A stretch of 64,000 nucleotides of DNA from Streptomyces bottropensis ATCC 25435 (GTDB lineage Bacteria > Actinomycetota > Actinomycetes > Streptomycetales > Streptomycetaceae). Below the pieces are notes generated by a model. The model made no database searches. It worked only from the letters and a program-made list of their open reading frames with translations, and was not told where the DNA came from. The position numbers were made by a program, and so were the translations under genes. The stretch covers positions 496,001-560,000 of the forward strand of contig NZ_KB911581.1 of assembly GCF_000383595.1 (NCBI RefSeq). Reading direction: 5' to 3'. Below are positions 44,189 through 52,996 of the stretch, one piece after another; position 1 is the first letter of the stretch, and each line of letters starts with the position of its first letter.

Positions 44189-45181
44189 ATGAGCAGGAAC
44201 AGCGGGGACAGCGGGAACAGCGGGAACAGCAGGGGCAGCGGGAGCAGCGGGAACAGCTACGCACGCCATCGTCCGGGCCGCCGTACGGCCGTCGCCACTG
44301 GGCTCGTCCTCGCCCTCGGGCTCGGTGTCTCGACGCAGGCGGTGGCGCAGGCTCCCGCCCCCGCCCCCGTCTCCGCCTCCACCTCCGCCAAGGCATCCGC
44401 GATGGCGTCCGCCCCGGTGCGGTCGATCACTGGCTTCAACGGCGACACGGTGACCGAGGTCGCCGACTTCTACGGCGCGTACATCGACGCCAAGGACGCC
44501 CCCCGGGGCCCGGACAAGGCACTGGCGAAGGCGCTGCGCGCCCACTACCTGACGCCCGCGTTCGCCAGGAAGCTGACGGCCTGGGAGAAGAAGCACAAGG
44601 TGGACGGGCTCCTGCGTGCCAAGAACGTCCCGACGCGGTGGAAGGTGAGCGAGGGCCGCAAGGGCCTGGAGGTCGTCGTCACCCTGACCTTCGGTGGCGC
44701 CGGGGAATCGCCGACGACGAAGACCCGGTTCGTCGTGGAGCAGGATCTGATCGACGGCATCAAGAGCATCCGCACCACGAGCACCGCCCCCGAGAAGGCG
44801 TCCGCCGCGGTGCGGTCGGTCAGTGGCAGGACGGGTGACTCGGTGACCCAGGTCGCCGACTTCTACGGCGCGTACGTCGACGCGAAGGAGGCCTACCCGC
44901 GCCCGGACAAGGCACTGGCGAAGGCGCTGCGCGCCCACTACCTGACGCCCACCCTTGCCAAGAAGGTGACGGCCTGGGAGAAGAAGCACAAGATGGACGG
45001 TGTGCTCCGTGCCCGGAACGTGCCGGTGGACTGGACGGTGACCGGGGACGGCGAAAGCCGTGAGATCGCCGTCACCCACAGCTTCGGCGGTGGGGAGTCG
45101 CCGACGACGACCACCCGCCTCGCCCTGAAGGCGGACGCGTTCAACGGCATCACCGACATCCGCACCACGAAGGCCCACTGA
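44189..45181 (+). CDS. Secreted protein with two tandem homologous domains
   Basis: The 330-residue protein starts with a Ser/Gly/Asn-rich stretch and a signal peptide (RRTAVATGLVLALGLGVSTQ, cleavage near AVAQA). The mature part is a duplication. Each half of about 125 residues runs VTEVADFYGAYIDAKDA, DKALAKALRAHYLTP, AWEKKHKVDGLLRAKNVP, then a beta region ending GGGESPTTTTRL and IRTT. The two halves are about 60-70 percent identical by eye. The fold resembles small secreted streptomycete proteins with no known activity. GAAGGAAG stands upstream of the ATG. Confidence 0.85.
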   Translation: MSRNSGDSGNSGNSRGSGSSGNSYARHRPGRRTAVATGLVLALGLGVSTQAVAQAPAPAPVSASTSAKASAMASAPVRSITGFNGDTVTEVADFYGAYIDAKDAPRGPDKALAKALRAHYLTPAFARKLTAWEKKHKVDGLLRAKNVPTRWKVSEGRKGLEVVVTLTFGGAGESPTTKTRFVVEQDLIDGIKSIRTTSTAPEKASAAVRSVSGRTGDSVTQVADFYGAYVDAKEAYPRPDKALAKALRAHYLTPTLAKKVTAWEKKHKMDGVLRARNVPVDWTVTGDGESREIAVTHSFGGGESPTTTTRLALKADAFNGITDIRTTKAH

Positions 45182-45215
45182 CGACGCATCGGCTCAGCGA
45201 GGGTTCGTCGAGGCG

Positions 45216-46511
45216 TCAGCCGCCGCTCTCCGCCGCCAGGTTGGCGGCGGGGATCGGGACCCAGCGACCGGGTTGGTGGGAGACGCGGTCGTACCGGTAG
45301 CCCGGCAGCCCCTTGGTACCGGTGGTGCGGAAGGGCCGCCCGCCGTCGTCGATGCGGACCGTGCCGGTGCGGCCCTGTGAGGACCAGGCGAGGTTGAGGT
45401 ACCAGTCACAGTCGCAGGACTCGTTCAGCGCGGAGACCACGAGGACCTCGGGCTCCTGCAAGGACACTCGGTACGGGAAGTCGATCGCGGGGATCGCTTT
45501 TCCCGCCCCGTCGTCGCCGGGCATCGAACGGGCCCGAGGCTGCTGCGCGTCGAGGTCCACGTCGAAGAAGCGGGGGATGAGGGCGGCCCCGCAGCCCTCG
45601 CTCAAGGAGTAGAGGCTGCCGTGGCCGGCGGCGGGGGCGGGGGCGGCGCGGCTGACCACGCGCACGTACAGGGCTTCCAGTACGACGGCGGCGGAGCCCC
45701 GTCCCTGCACCGTGATCCGCACGGTCGTGGGGCCACCGTGCACCGCCCGCTGGGAGGTGGCCCACGCCGCGAGGTCCTCCGGGTGCGGGGGCGGCGGGAC
45801 CTGTTGCGGAGGCTTGGCGAGGACATAGTCCTCGCCGCACCCGTTGAGTCCGCGCGTGTGCGAGTCGGCCGTCCAGGTGAGAGGGGCCACCCGCGGGGCC
45901 GCGCCGGCGCTCGCGCGGTTCGGCTCGCGGTTGCCCTGGTGCCCGGCCGAGGCGGAGGGGGGCCCGTCGGCGGAGGTGGTGAGACCGAGGAGGGCGGAGA
46001 CGAGCGAGGCCGCCAGCGTCATCGACCGCCAGGCCCGCTGTCCAGGGCGCCCGCCGTGGAGCCGAGGCCCTGGCGCTGAGGCCGGCCCGGGGCGCTGGCC
46101 GGCCGGTGAGATCGGCTCGGGAGCCTCCGCGGCCGACCCGCTGCCGCTCGCAGGAACGGCCGATGCGGTGACATCGTCCACAGGCGGGACCGAGGCCGCC
46201 GCGCTCGTGGTGGCGTGGGGCGCTGTTGCCTGCCGGCCAGAGGACGAGCGGGACCGTTGCCGCGGGGCGGCGGCCAGGATCCACAGGCGGTACAGCTCCA
46301 TGCGTTCCGCGGGGGAGGCACCGCAGAGCGCGGCGAACCGCTCGATGCCGGCGAAGTCCTGCGGGACCGCCTCTCCGGCGCAGTAGCGGTGCAAGGTGGA
46401 GGCGTGCATGCCCAAGGGGCGGGCCAGCGCCGCGTAGCTGCGGTCGGTGCGCTCCTTCAGACGCGTCAGGAGCATCGCGAACTCCGCTACGTCGTCGTGG
46501 ATCGAATCCAT
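45216..46511 (-). CDS. XRE-type DNA-binding domain fused to a membrane-anchored extracytoplasmic domain
   Basis: The 431-residue protein starts MDSIHDDVAEFAMLLTRLKE. Residues 10-70 form an XRE-like HTH (LTRLKERTDRSYAALARPLG, MHASTLHRYCAGEAVPQDFA). A Ser/Ala/Pro linker, a single transmembrane helix (SMTLAASLVSALLGLTTSA) and an outer domain of about 220 residues with three conserved Cys (GCGEDYV, EGCGAAL, CDCDWYLNL) follow. Cytoplasmic HTH plus membrane anchor is a common streptomycete arrangement for one-component sensors. The gene is the last chromosomal gene before the integrated element. Confidence 0.85.
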   Translation of the reverse strand: MDSIHDDVAEFAMLLTRLKERTDRSYAALARPLGMHASTLHRYCAGEAVPQDFAGIERFAALCGASPAERMELYRLWILAAAPRQRSRSSSGRQATAPHATTSAAASVPPVDDVTASAVPASGSGSAAEAPEPISPAGQRPGPASAPGPRLHGGRPGQRAWRSMTLAASLVSALLGLTTSADGPPSASAGHQGNREPNRASAGAAPRVAPLTWTADSHTRGLNGCGEDYVLAKPPQQVPPPPHPEDLAAWATSQRAVHGGPTTVRITVQGRGSAAVVLEALYVRVVSRAAPAPAAGHGSLYSLSEGCGAALIPRFFDVDLDAQQPRARSMPGDDGAGKAIPAIDFPYRVSLQEPEVLVVSALNESCDCDWYLNLAWSSQGRTGTVRIDDGGRPFRTTGTKGLPGYRYDRVSHQPGRWVPIPAANLAAESGG

Positions 46512-46746
46512 GTAATCCGTACTCGTATCCGCTCGTCGGCCCCTGCGGGCCCGTCCCGATGGGGCACGGCACCCACGCGCTTCCCCCTGTCTGCACGTCC
46601 ATACGCCCGGGACGGTTCCAGCGTTGCAAGGCGTGACCTTGATCACGGCCAGGCAACCCCACCTGAGGTGACTGCTGACCCCAGGTCTCACCAAGCGCTT
46701 CGAACGGCGCCGACGACTCGCCTCTCCACACCTCTCGGCAACGCCA

Positions 46747-46781
46747 GAGGGCCCTTACCGATCCGGTAAAGGCCCTCTGAT
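46747..46781 (-). terminator. Terminator of the tRNA-Pro gene
   Basis: AGAGGGCC and TTACCG on one side pair with CGGTAA and GGCCCTCT on the other around an ATC loop, with a single bulged base. It lies 15 bases beyond the 3' end of the tRNA fragment and is read in the same (minus) direction. Confidence 0.85.
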
Positions 46782-46795
46782 CTGCAATCCAACTG

Positions 46796-46838
46796 TCGGG
46801 GTGGCGGGATTTGAACCCACGACCTCTTCGTCCCGAAG
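46796..46838 (-). other. Attachment half-site: 3' part of a tRNA-Pro(CGG) gene
   Basis: Read on the minus strand, the segment begins in the anticodon loop (TTCGGGA, anticodon CGG). It continues through the 3' anticodon stem (CGAAG), the variable loop, a complete T arm (GTGGG TTCAAAT CCCGC) and the acceptor strand CACCCCG plus discriminator A. Upstream, where the 5' anticodon stem CTTCG should be, the sequence is unrelated (AGTTGC), and no D arm or 5' acceptor strand follows. So this is a remnant carrying the core shared by attL and attR, not a functional tRNA gene. Confidence 0.9.
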
Positions 46839-46989
46839 CAACTTGGGCGGGCGCTCGGCCATGGGCAGGAGTGCTCCCTACGTGCGCTGATGGTCCGCCG
46901 ACGTTCGCGCTCGTCCGCCGGTGTTCGTCGGCGTTGTCACGCAGTTAGACACTCAGACGATTTTCGGCTGTACCGCAGCGCAGCGAGGT

Positions 46990-47733
46990 TCATGTCAGCC
47001 ATGGTGGTGGAACGAAGCTCGCATCTGCTCCTTCGTACCAGCTCCACTCCAACTGGCGTTCGAACCCTCCAGTGGGAGTACCAGAAGTGAGCAACGCGCC
47101 ACCTTCCGGCACGACATCGACTACACGCCGTTGTCCCGCCTGGACGACCTCGATCTGCAACCACCATGAGCACCGCACACTCTCCGCTCGGCCAGTGATC
47201 AGCAGAGACTGTGACTCCCCAGGGGAGAGCGTGATGACGTTGTCATCGAAGTATGGGCGATTGCCGGTGCGTGTCAGGCGACTGATCGAATCCTCGTAGG
47301 CGGCTTCCCAAGCTTCGGGAATGGATTCGTCAAGAAGGAAGTCCAAGACGATAGCTCCCGCTGCGCCCGCAGGCGGATATCTGACCCATGTAGCACAGAA
47401 GGGCTCGCCTATCTGTTGTTTGTGGACTTTGATGTTGGTGATCGTTAGTGGTTGCTCTGTCTGGTTCTCTACCAATAGTTTGGCGGTCGTCGCTTTGAAG
47501 TCAGCGGCGCCCCGTTGGCGCAGCAGCCAGTACATGGGCATGTAAGTGCGCTTGTCCTGAGGCACGTGCTGCGGCAAGGCATCATCTGACGGCAAAGCCA
47601 TCTCCCACGCCTTGGGGACGAGAACCTCTCCCGTGACAGTCAGTGGATCACCGCGTTTCACCCAGCGCCGAAAGTACACGCCTGCACCGAGGACCACTGC
47701 AACAATCAAGGAACCAACGATGCCTTCGACCAC
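46990..47733 (-). CDS. Membrane-anchored protein of unknown function
   Basis: The 247-residue product starts at a GTG with GAGGAG 7 bases upstream. One N-terminal transmembrane helix (IVGSLIVAVVLGAGVYF) is followed by RRWVKRGDP and a soluble domain with a beta-sandwich-like pattern (LTVTGEVLVPKAWEMA, TAKLLVENQTEQPLTITNIK, VITLSPGESQSLLITGRAES, CSWWLQIEVVQ). No known family is recognised. The frame is open further upstream into the broken DUF1877 gene, but the ribosome site argues for an independent start. It is the first gene inside the element and has lower GC than the chromosome. Confidence 0.7.
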   Translation of the reverse strand: MVEGIVGSLIVAVVLGAGVYFRRWVKRGDPLTVTGEVLVPKAWEMALPSDDALPQHVPQDKRTYMPMYWLLRQRGAADFKATTAKLLVENQTEQPLTITNIKVHKQQIGEPFCATWVRYPPAGAAGAIVLDFLLDESIPEAWEAAYEDSISRLTRTGNRPYFDDNVITLSPGESQSLLITGRAESVRCSWWLQIEVVQAGQRRVVDVVPEGGALLTSGTPTGGFERQLEWSWYEGADASFVPPPWLT

Positions 47734-48390
47734 GGAAGCGCTCCTCAGGGCCAGCCTCTCGGCGCACCGTATGTCGCCGGGAACGAGGCCAGGGTTGACG
47801 GTTGCGAACAGTCTGTCACCGTCGGTCGTCGTCGAGTGCTTAGGGGAACGCAAGACGGCCCCGCAACGGCCAGCGGGTGCGTCGGCGACGTCCAGCCAAA
47901 CGACCATCGCGTCGCCGGCGGCGGCTGCCGCTCGAAAGAACGGCACGAGAGCGTCGTAGTGGTGTGTGACGTACTGGAGCCACTGCAGGCCTTCGCCTGC
48001 GATGTTCGGATACAGGTCGGCCTGGGCCAGCTCCACCTCGGTGACATCCCGGACCAGCACGTCGCTCGACAGCCCGCCCAGAGCCGCCGCAGCTGCACGG
48101 ACCTGCTCCGGGGTGAGATACTGGGGCAGCCCGTACCCCCAGTCCTCGGCTCCCGGAATCTCCTCTTCGCCATGCACGATGTCAACGGGGAACTCAAGCC
48201 GCTGCAGCAGGAATCCAAGGGTGTCCCATGCCTTGTCGATGTCGAGGCACCGCGGCTGGCCAGCCCTTGCGCTCTCGTCCGACCTGCCCTCGATCAGCTC
48301 CTCGATGAACCCCAGGGCCCAGTCCGGATCACGAATCGCCCGACCGAGTTCGGCAGGGGTCAGGCGTGGCTACTCCCCGATCATGCTCAT
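47734..48390 (-). pseudogene. DUF1877 (YfbM-like) gene broken by an amber codon at position 7
   Basis: From ATG 48390 the frame reads MSMIGE and then TAG (48370-48372). It resumes in the same frame as PRLTPAELGRAIRDPDWALG, FIEELIEG and the conserved GAEDWGYGLPQYLTPEQVRA, LVPFFRAAAAAGDAMVVWLD. These are the full DUF1877 landmarks, and the family normally has a Tyr or similar residue where the stop stands. No alternative start exists between the stop and a GTG at 48177, which would remove about 70 residues. After the domain the frame runs, without a stop, into the downstream membrane-protein gene. Either the gene is dead or a shortened product fused to that protein is made. Confidence 0.8.
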
Positions 48391-48530
48391 AGCCGATGAT
48401 AGAACTGAGGACGGAGCACCCGCCGAACCTGCAACGGCAGTGGTGAGCTGTCCCAAGCTGGGTGATCTGGCATCACGCGTTCAAGTTCAGTACTGGCTTC
48501 CCTCCCGAAGATGGATTTTCCGTTCAGCTA

Positions 48531-49535
48531 TTAGCCACGCCTTGAGTACATCCACTCGGCGTGACGCTGGGCAGCCAATTCCATGAGCACCGAGCGTAGC
48601 GACTCTCGAGACCGCCCCCGGGTCTTCATTGCATGGCAGTTCGGGCATAGCGCGACCATCTGTTCAGGATTGTCACGGCCCCCTGCAGCGATCTCAACCA
48701 CGTGGTCCACTTCCAAGATTGCCTGACCACTGTCTGTTACATCGGCGGGCTGCCCTCCGCAATCGGGGTTCTCGCAGCGGCCTCCGCTGCGCAAGAGCAC
48801 TGCCTTGCGGGCATCCGCCAGCCGAACCGGACGATGAACGTTTTGCTCAACCCGGTTCCCGTACGTGCCGGATTCGAGTCGCTCCACGGACCTTACGAGT
48901 TCCTGGTAGCGGCGGTGACTGTCAGCGTTGCTCTCCGAACCAGTGGCCGGACCGGCAGCGTCCTGGACCCGGGTCTCATTCGTGCTCCGCTGGTGTCGCG
49001 GGCGCACCTCAGTGCCGCCGGCACCGCTGGGTGTTCCGCCAACAACCCCGTCGTCGACCGCACGGGGTCCGGGCACTGCAGCCACAGAGTCCTCCGGGTT
49101 CTGGTGTTGTACCGGCTCCTCCGAAACCGGCTGAGGAATCTTCTTTCCCTCCGGCGACGGGAGCACTCCCCCCTGGGCAGCTCCGCACGCAGGACCTCCG
49201 ACTGCACCGTGGCGTGCTTCCGGCTCGATGGATGCGCCGCTCTGGCTGTGGTCCTCATTTTGGTCACCGGCGTCGGATGACATCGGTTGCGCATTCCCCT
49301 CCAGGGAAGCGAGTAGGTCAACCGCAGCCTGGTACTGCTCGCGAGCTAGTTCTACGTCGTTCAGCAACCAACGGAACCTCTCCTTTTCCCTCCCAAGCGA
49401 CCCGGACTCTTCGGCCCGCCTCAGCCTCTTTTCCACCAATGCCAGAACCCTCTTGGCCCGTTCCACATCACGCCGGCGGATCTCGTGAACTGTCAGCAAC
49501 GAGGGAGGCGGAACAAACCGGCGGCGCGGGCTCAT
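48531..49535 (-). CDS. HNH endonuclease with N-terminal coiled coil
   Basis: The 334-residue protein begins with a charged helical region likely to be a coiled coil (HEIRRRDVERAKRVLALVEK, LRRAEESG, LLNDVELAREQYQAAVDLLA). A disordered middle of about 140 residues follows. The C-terminus is an HNH nuclease: KAVLLRSGGRCENPDCGG supplies one zinc Cys pair, LEVDHVVEIAAGG the catalytic His, NPEQMVALCPNCHAMK the Asn, second Cys pair and final His. HNH proteins of this form act in restriction, phage packaging or homing. In the cargo arm of the element, beside an OLD nuclease gene, a defence role is plausible but not shown. Confidence 0.85.
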   Translation of the reverse strand: MSPRRRFVPPPSLLTVHEIRRRDVERAKRVLALVEKRLRRAEESGSLGREKERFRWLLNDVELAREQYQAAVDLLASLEGNAQPMSSDAGDQNEDHSQSGASIEPEARHGAVGGPACGAAQGGVLPSPEGKKIPQPVSEEPVQHQNPEDSVAAVPGPRAVDDGVVGGTPSGAGGTEVRPRHQRSTNETRVQDAAGPATGSESNADSHRRYQELVRSVERLESGTYGNRVEQNVHRPVRLADARKAVLLRSGGRCENPDCGGQPADVTDSGQAILEVDHVVEIAAGGRDNPEQMVALCPNCHAMKTRGRSRESLRSVLMELAAQRHAEWMYSRRG

Positions 49536-50511
49536 GAGTGCTCCACAAGCAGGAAGGACGATTGAAAGAAGAACGGAGTGATCATCTCACTGTCCCTGAG
49601 CCCCGATCCACACCTCACAGGATGTCAGCGGCCCCTCCGGGCCGAGGTGACTCCGAGTAGTGGAGCCGGATTCCTTCGCGACTGCCGACCCGAAGGGCGA
49701 CGGCGTCCACCACGCCATGCTCGGCATCGCCCGCCTGCACAACCTCGTCCTTGCCGGATGACGCAGAAACCAGCAGGCCACCGGGCATACCAGAGATCAA
49801 TTACGGGACAGCCCTTATAGGATGTCCGGACGCGTCCATTCCCGTGAGCGCGCTGGACAACCGCTTTAGGAGAGCGGCTGGTGCGTTGGGCCGGTGACCT
49901 GGGGCTTCGGTGCCTGGTGAGATGTCCGGCAACTCGACTGTCAGACACTCTTGTTGACCGTGGCTGACCGCTGCATCTGGCACGGCAGTGGCACGGACCT
50001 CAGCCGACGACAGCCAGCCACGACGGTGGGCGCGTCGGCCGACCAGGCGCGCGTGTGCCTCGCTGCACCCCCACAGGCCTCCGCCACGCTGCCGCTGCCG
50101 TCGACCAGAGCAAGCCGCGACGGCCGTCCCGTAACGACGGTGCTTGAGCCCTCAGCTTGGGAACCTGCGACCACTTGGGGCTGGCGGGGGCTCTGACCAG
50201 AGCGAACGGTCAAGCTGCGCTCTCGTCGGGCTCGGCGGCTTTCACCGTGGCTATCTGCTGTTCCCCGCTCGGTCTGGTACGGGTGTGGTGCGCAACCGAG
50301 CAGAGTCAACCTTTCAACTGGTAGGTATCGCGGCCGTGGAAAAAGAGTCCTCCACGCATCGAGAGTGCGAGCCCCGAGGCCAGGAAACGTAGACGCACCA
50401 CATGAAAGCAAAGTTCCCCGTATGGGGCATATCGGGATGTTTCTCCACTGTTGCACATCAGAAGTCTCCATGCCTTATAACTGTCATTCTAGACACCGAT
50501 AGGGAGCGGCG
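49536..50511. other. Gap of 976 bp with no convincing gene; possibly decayed DNA
   Basis: Several short frames exist but none has family resemblance, a good ribosome site or consistent codon use. A short plus-strand stretch near 49690-49760 reads GDGVHHAMLGIARLHNLVLA and then a stop, which looks like the decayed end of a transposase or other gene; I cannot name it. The last 100 bases are AT-rich and should contain the OLD promoter, including TGTCATTCTAGACA at 50478-50491. Confidence 0.45.
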
Positions 50512-52446
50512 ATGAGGCTTCATTCTGTAGAATTTGAAAACTACCGGCGATTTCGGCAGAAGTGTTCCCTGATCGTTGACGACCCTATCGTCGCACTCGT
50601 TGGGCCTAATGAGGCTGGCAAGACTAGTATCCTGAATGCAATCACAAAGGGTGTCGACAAGAATTCATTCGACGTGAACGATATTTCTCAGGGCGTGGCT
50701 GACGTCGGCCCGAACCCACTAGCAACTTTCAAATTTCTGCTTGAAGATGACGACCTGGCGATAATTTCGGAGATCCCGCATTCGGAAACTCCCAAGTGGC
50801 TCTTTGTCAAACAATCCGCAGGACGGCGTTCTCTTACCCTTTCGCCGATGCCAGGTCGTGACCCTGAAGAAGGCAAGAAGGTGCAGGACCTTATCCAGTT
50901 GGCCATTTCGAACGGACGGGTTGCGGGAAAAGGTGAGGAAGAAAGAGGGTCGGGCCTAAGTTCTCAAGATCCTATTCATAGAGTTCTAATCCGCCTTCAG
51001 CGTGACCTCTCAGGCTTTGAGTCCATTAAAACGCGCCCCTTGAGTCCAGGGAAGCTCGAATCTGTCGACTTGACCTTGCAATACCTGGGTGTGGTGGTTC
51101 ACGGTAACGCTGAGGCCTTTATCGGCGACCCCAATGCAAATGCTCAAATTACGGCAGATTTCTTGCGTGAAGTCAACGGAATCGAGCGAGGGAAATACGC
51201 ACAAGCGCCGATGAAAGAGCTTGCAAGAGAGCTCTCCTCGCTGAAGACTTCACTGAGCGCCAATCCGCCAGCGAATGCGATCATGCTGGCTCTGATGGCG
51301 AGGATTCCGAAGATTGTAAAATTTACCGAGGAGGATAGAGCGCTTCCCGGCTCATTTGACCTTAGCCAGGGCGAGATGCCGAGATGTCTGTCCAGCCTTC
51401 TGCGCCTTGCGCGACTGGATGGTGCGGTCCTCACGGAGGCTGTGCTTAATGATCAGCATCTCAAAGTAGCAGAACTAGCTGACCAGGCTAATCTGGCACT
51501 AAGGGAGGCTTTTCAGGCATGGCGTCAAGACGCCGTATGGCCGAGTCTCTATATATCAAACCAAAAGCTCCATATTTTGGTGCGGGCGGCGCACGGCACT
51601 GCCTACACTGACCTGAGGGATAGAAGTGAGGGTTTCCGTCAGTTCATCGCGCTCGTGGCTTGTGTGAACGCGGCGCGATACTGGGAGAAGGATCACGATG
51701 GTGGCGTGATCGTCGTAATCGATGAGGCCGAAAATCATCTACATTATGACGCTCAGGCGGACTTGATTGACGTTTTTACTAAACAGCGCATAGTGAAGCA
51801 GATTATCTATTCCACCCATTCGGCGGGGTGTCTGCCGGAGGATATTGGCACCGGGGTCAGGGTTGTGCATCCTATTCCTGGTACTTCGACTAGCGTGATC
51901 AGAAATTGGTTCTGGAGCGAGGGTGCGGGCTTCTCTCCGCTCTTGATTTCCATGGGGGCAGCATCTTTGGCATTCGCCTCAGTGCGGCGAGTTGTCATGA
52001 CTGAAGGCCCCAGTGACATGCTACTTCTGCCTTCTTTGCTTCGTGAAGCGACCGGCCTTGTGTCACTCGGATATCAGGTCGCCCCAGGGCTATCCGAGAT
52101 TTCTCCCAGACTGGCTGGCGAACTTGACTTGGAAGCTGCACGCAGCTGCTTCTTGATGGATGGCGACCCAGGAGGAACTGCTCTTTCGCGGAAGCTGCAA
52201 GAGAGTGGAGTTCCTGAGGCGCGCATACTTTTTCTAGGTGGCGAGAAATCTGGCCTAGCGTTGGAGGATCTCATCGATGGTGACGTATATAGAGCTTGTG
52301 TCAATGAGCTGCTCGACGGGAATGGAAATAAGATCCCAGAAGCTTTTGAGCTTCCGTCGGGCTCTAGGCATTCAGCCGTTAAGAGTTGGTGCGAGCAGCG
52401 CGACATCTCGGTCCCTGGGAAGCGGCTACTGAGGTTGAACTCGTGA
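50512..52446 (+). CDS. OLD-family ATP-dependent nuclease, C-terminus cut by an IS630-type insertion
   Basis: The 644-residue frame has an ABC-type ATPase with Walker A GPNEAGKTS (31-39), signature-like RSEGF (371-375), Walker B VIVVIDEAENHL (399-410) and the His switch STHS (434-437). A Toprim nuclease domain follows with TEGPSD (497-502) and the acidic LMDGDPGG (549-555). This is the class 1 OLD architecture; OLD proteins are DNA nucleases in phage defence (P2 Old, GajA of Gabija), but no UvrD-like GajB partner is adjacent. Only residues 1-639 are native: the last five (LRLNS) come from the insertion end, and the true 37-residue tail is at 55301-55414. GC is clearly lower than in the core genes, pointing to transfer. 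Whether the shortened protein works is unknown. Confidence 0.9.
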   Translation: MRLHSVEFENYRRFRQKCSLIVDDPIVALVGPNEAGKTSILNAITKGVDKNSFDVNDISQGVADVGPNPLATFKFLLEDDDLAIISEIPHSETPKWLFVKQSAGRRSLTLSPMPGRDPEEGKKVQDLIQLAISNGRVAGKGEEERGSGLSSQDPIHRVLIRLQRDLSGFESIKTRPLSPGKLESVDLTLQYLGVVVHGNAEAFIGDPNANAQITADFLREVNGIERGKYAQAPMKELARELSSLKTSLSANPPANAIMLALMARIPKIVKFTEEDRALPGSFDLSQGEMPRCLSSLLRLARLDGAVLTEAVLNDQHLKVAELADQANLALREAFQAWRQDAVWPSLYISNQKLHILVRAAHGTAYTDLRDRSEGFRQFIALVACVNAARYWEKDHDGGVIVVIDEAENHLHYDAQADLIDVFTKQRIVKQIIYSTHSAGCLPEDIGTGVRVVHPIPGTSTSVIRNWFWSEGAGFSPLLISMGAASLAFASVRRVVMTEGPSDMLLLPSLLREATGLVSLGYQVAPGLSEISPRLAGELDLEAARSCFLMDGDPGGTALSRKLQESGVPEARILFLGGEKSGLALEDLIDGDVYRACVNELLDGNGNKIPEAFELPSGSRHSAVKSWCEQRDISVPGKRLLRLNS

Positions 52447-52460
52447 TGTCGTGCTGTTGG

Positions 52461-52991
52461 TCAGGCGGGTCTGATGGCCAGGCCGGTCTCTGCGAGGCAG
52501 CCGTCTATGAGATGGGTGCGGTACTGGATGTGCCGTAGGCCGCGTCGGATGCGCCGGACGAGGTGTTCGGGAGTACTGAAGGCAACGTTGGAGAGCCAGC
52601 CGCGCCGCAGAAGTGACCAGATCCCTTCGACGGGGTTGAGGTCGGGTGCGTAGGGCGGCAGGTAGTAGATGGTCAGCCAGTCCCGGGTTTCCGCCCATTC
52701 CCGCAGATCAGCGGCTTTGTGGACGTTGAGGTTGTCCCAGATGAGCACGATGGGGCCGCCGAGCTGCTGATGTGCGGCGATCAGCAGGTCGCGGTAGTCG
52801 CGCCAGGAGAAGCTCTTGCGGCCGTCGCGCCGGCCGTCGTCCCGGCGCGGCCGGTAGATCAGCCGGGACCGATGGCCGGACTTGTAGCAGGTCAGCGCGG
52901 CGATCGACACTCGCCTGCGGGAACGGCCCCGGACCCGCACCACGGGGGTCCGGCCGCGCTGCGACCAGGTCTTCGCCTGCGGCGGCGTCAT
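52461..52991 (-). pseudogene. IS630 transposase, C-terminal part (DDE domain)
   Basis: The segment encodes MTPPQAKTWSQRGRTPVVRV, the second catalytic Asp in IVLIWDNLNVHK, and the third acidic site in YLPPYAPDLNPVEGIW. The first catalytic Asp (FEDEAGF) is encoded on the other side of the ISL3 insertion at about 54710. The coding sequence is interrupted at the TSD (52989-52996), so no intact protein can be made. The ATG at 52991 exists only because of the split point. Confidence 0.9.
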
Positions 52992-52996
52992 GGAGA

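Noticed and set aside
46796..46838. Functional tRNA gene
   Set aside because: Only the 3' part is present; the 5' acceptor strand, D arm and 5' anticodon stem are missing, so it is an attachment remnant.
49941..50471. 176-residue minus-strand gene upstream of OLD
   Set aside because: The sequence is compositionally random with no motif or ribosome site, and it would overlap the OLD promoter.
50512..52446. Gabija (GajA/GajB) system
   Set aside because: The OLD protein resembles GajA in domain order, but no UvrD-like helicase gene is present on either side, and the downstream space is insertion sequence.
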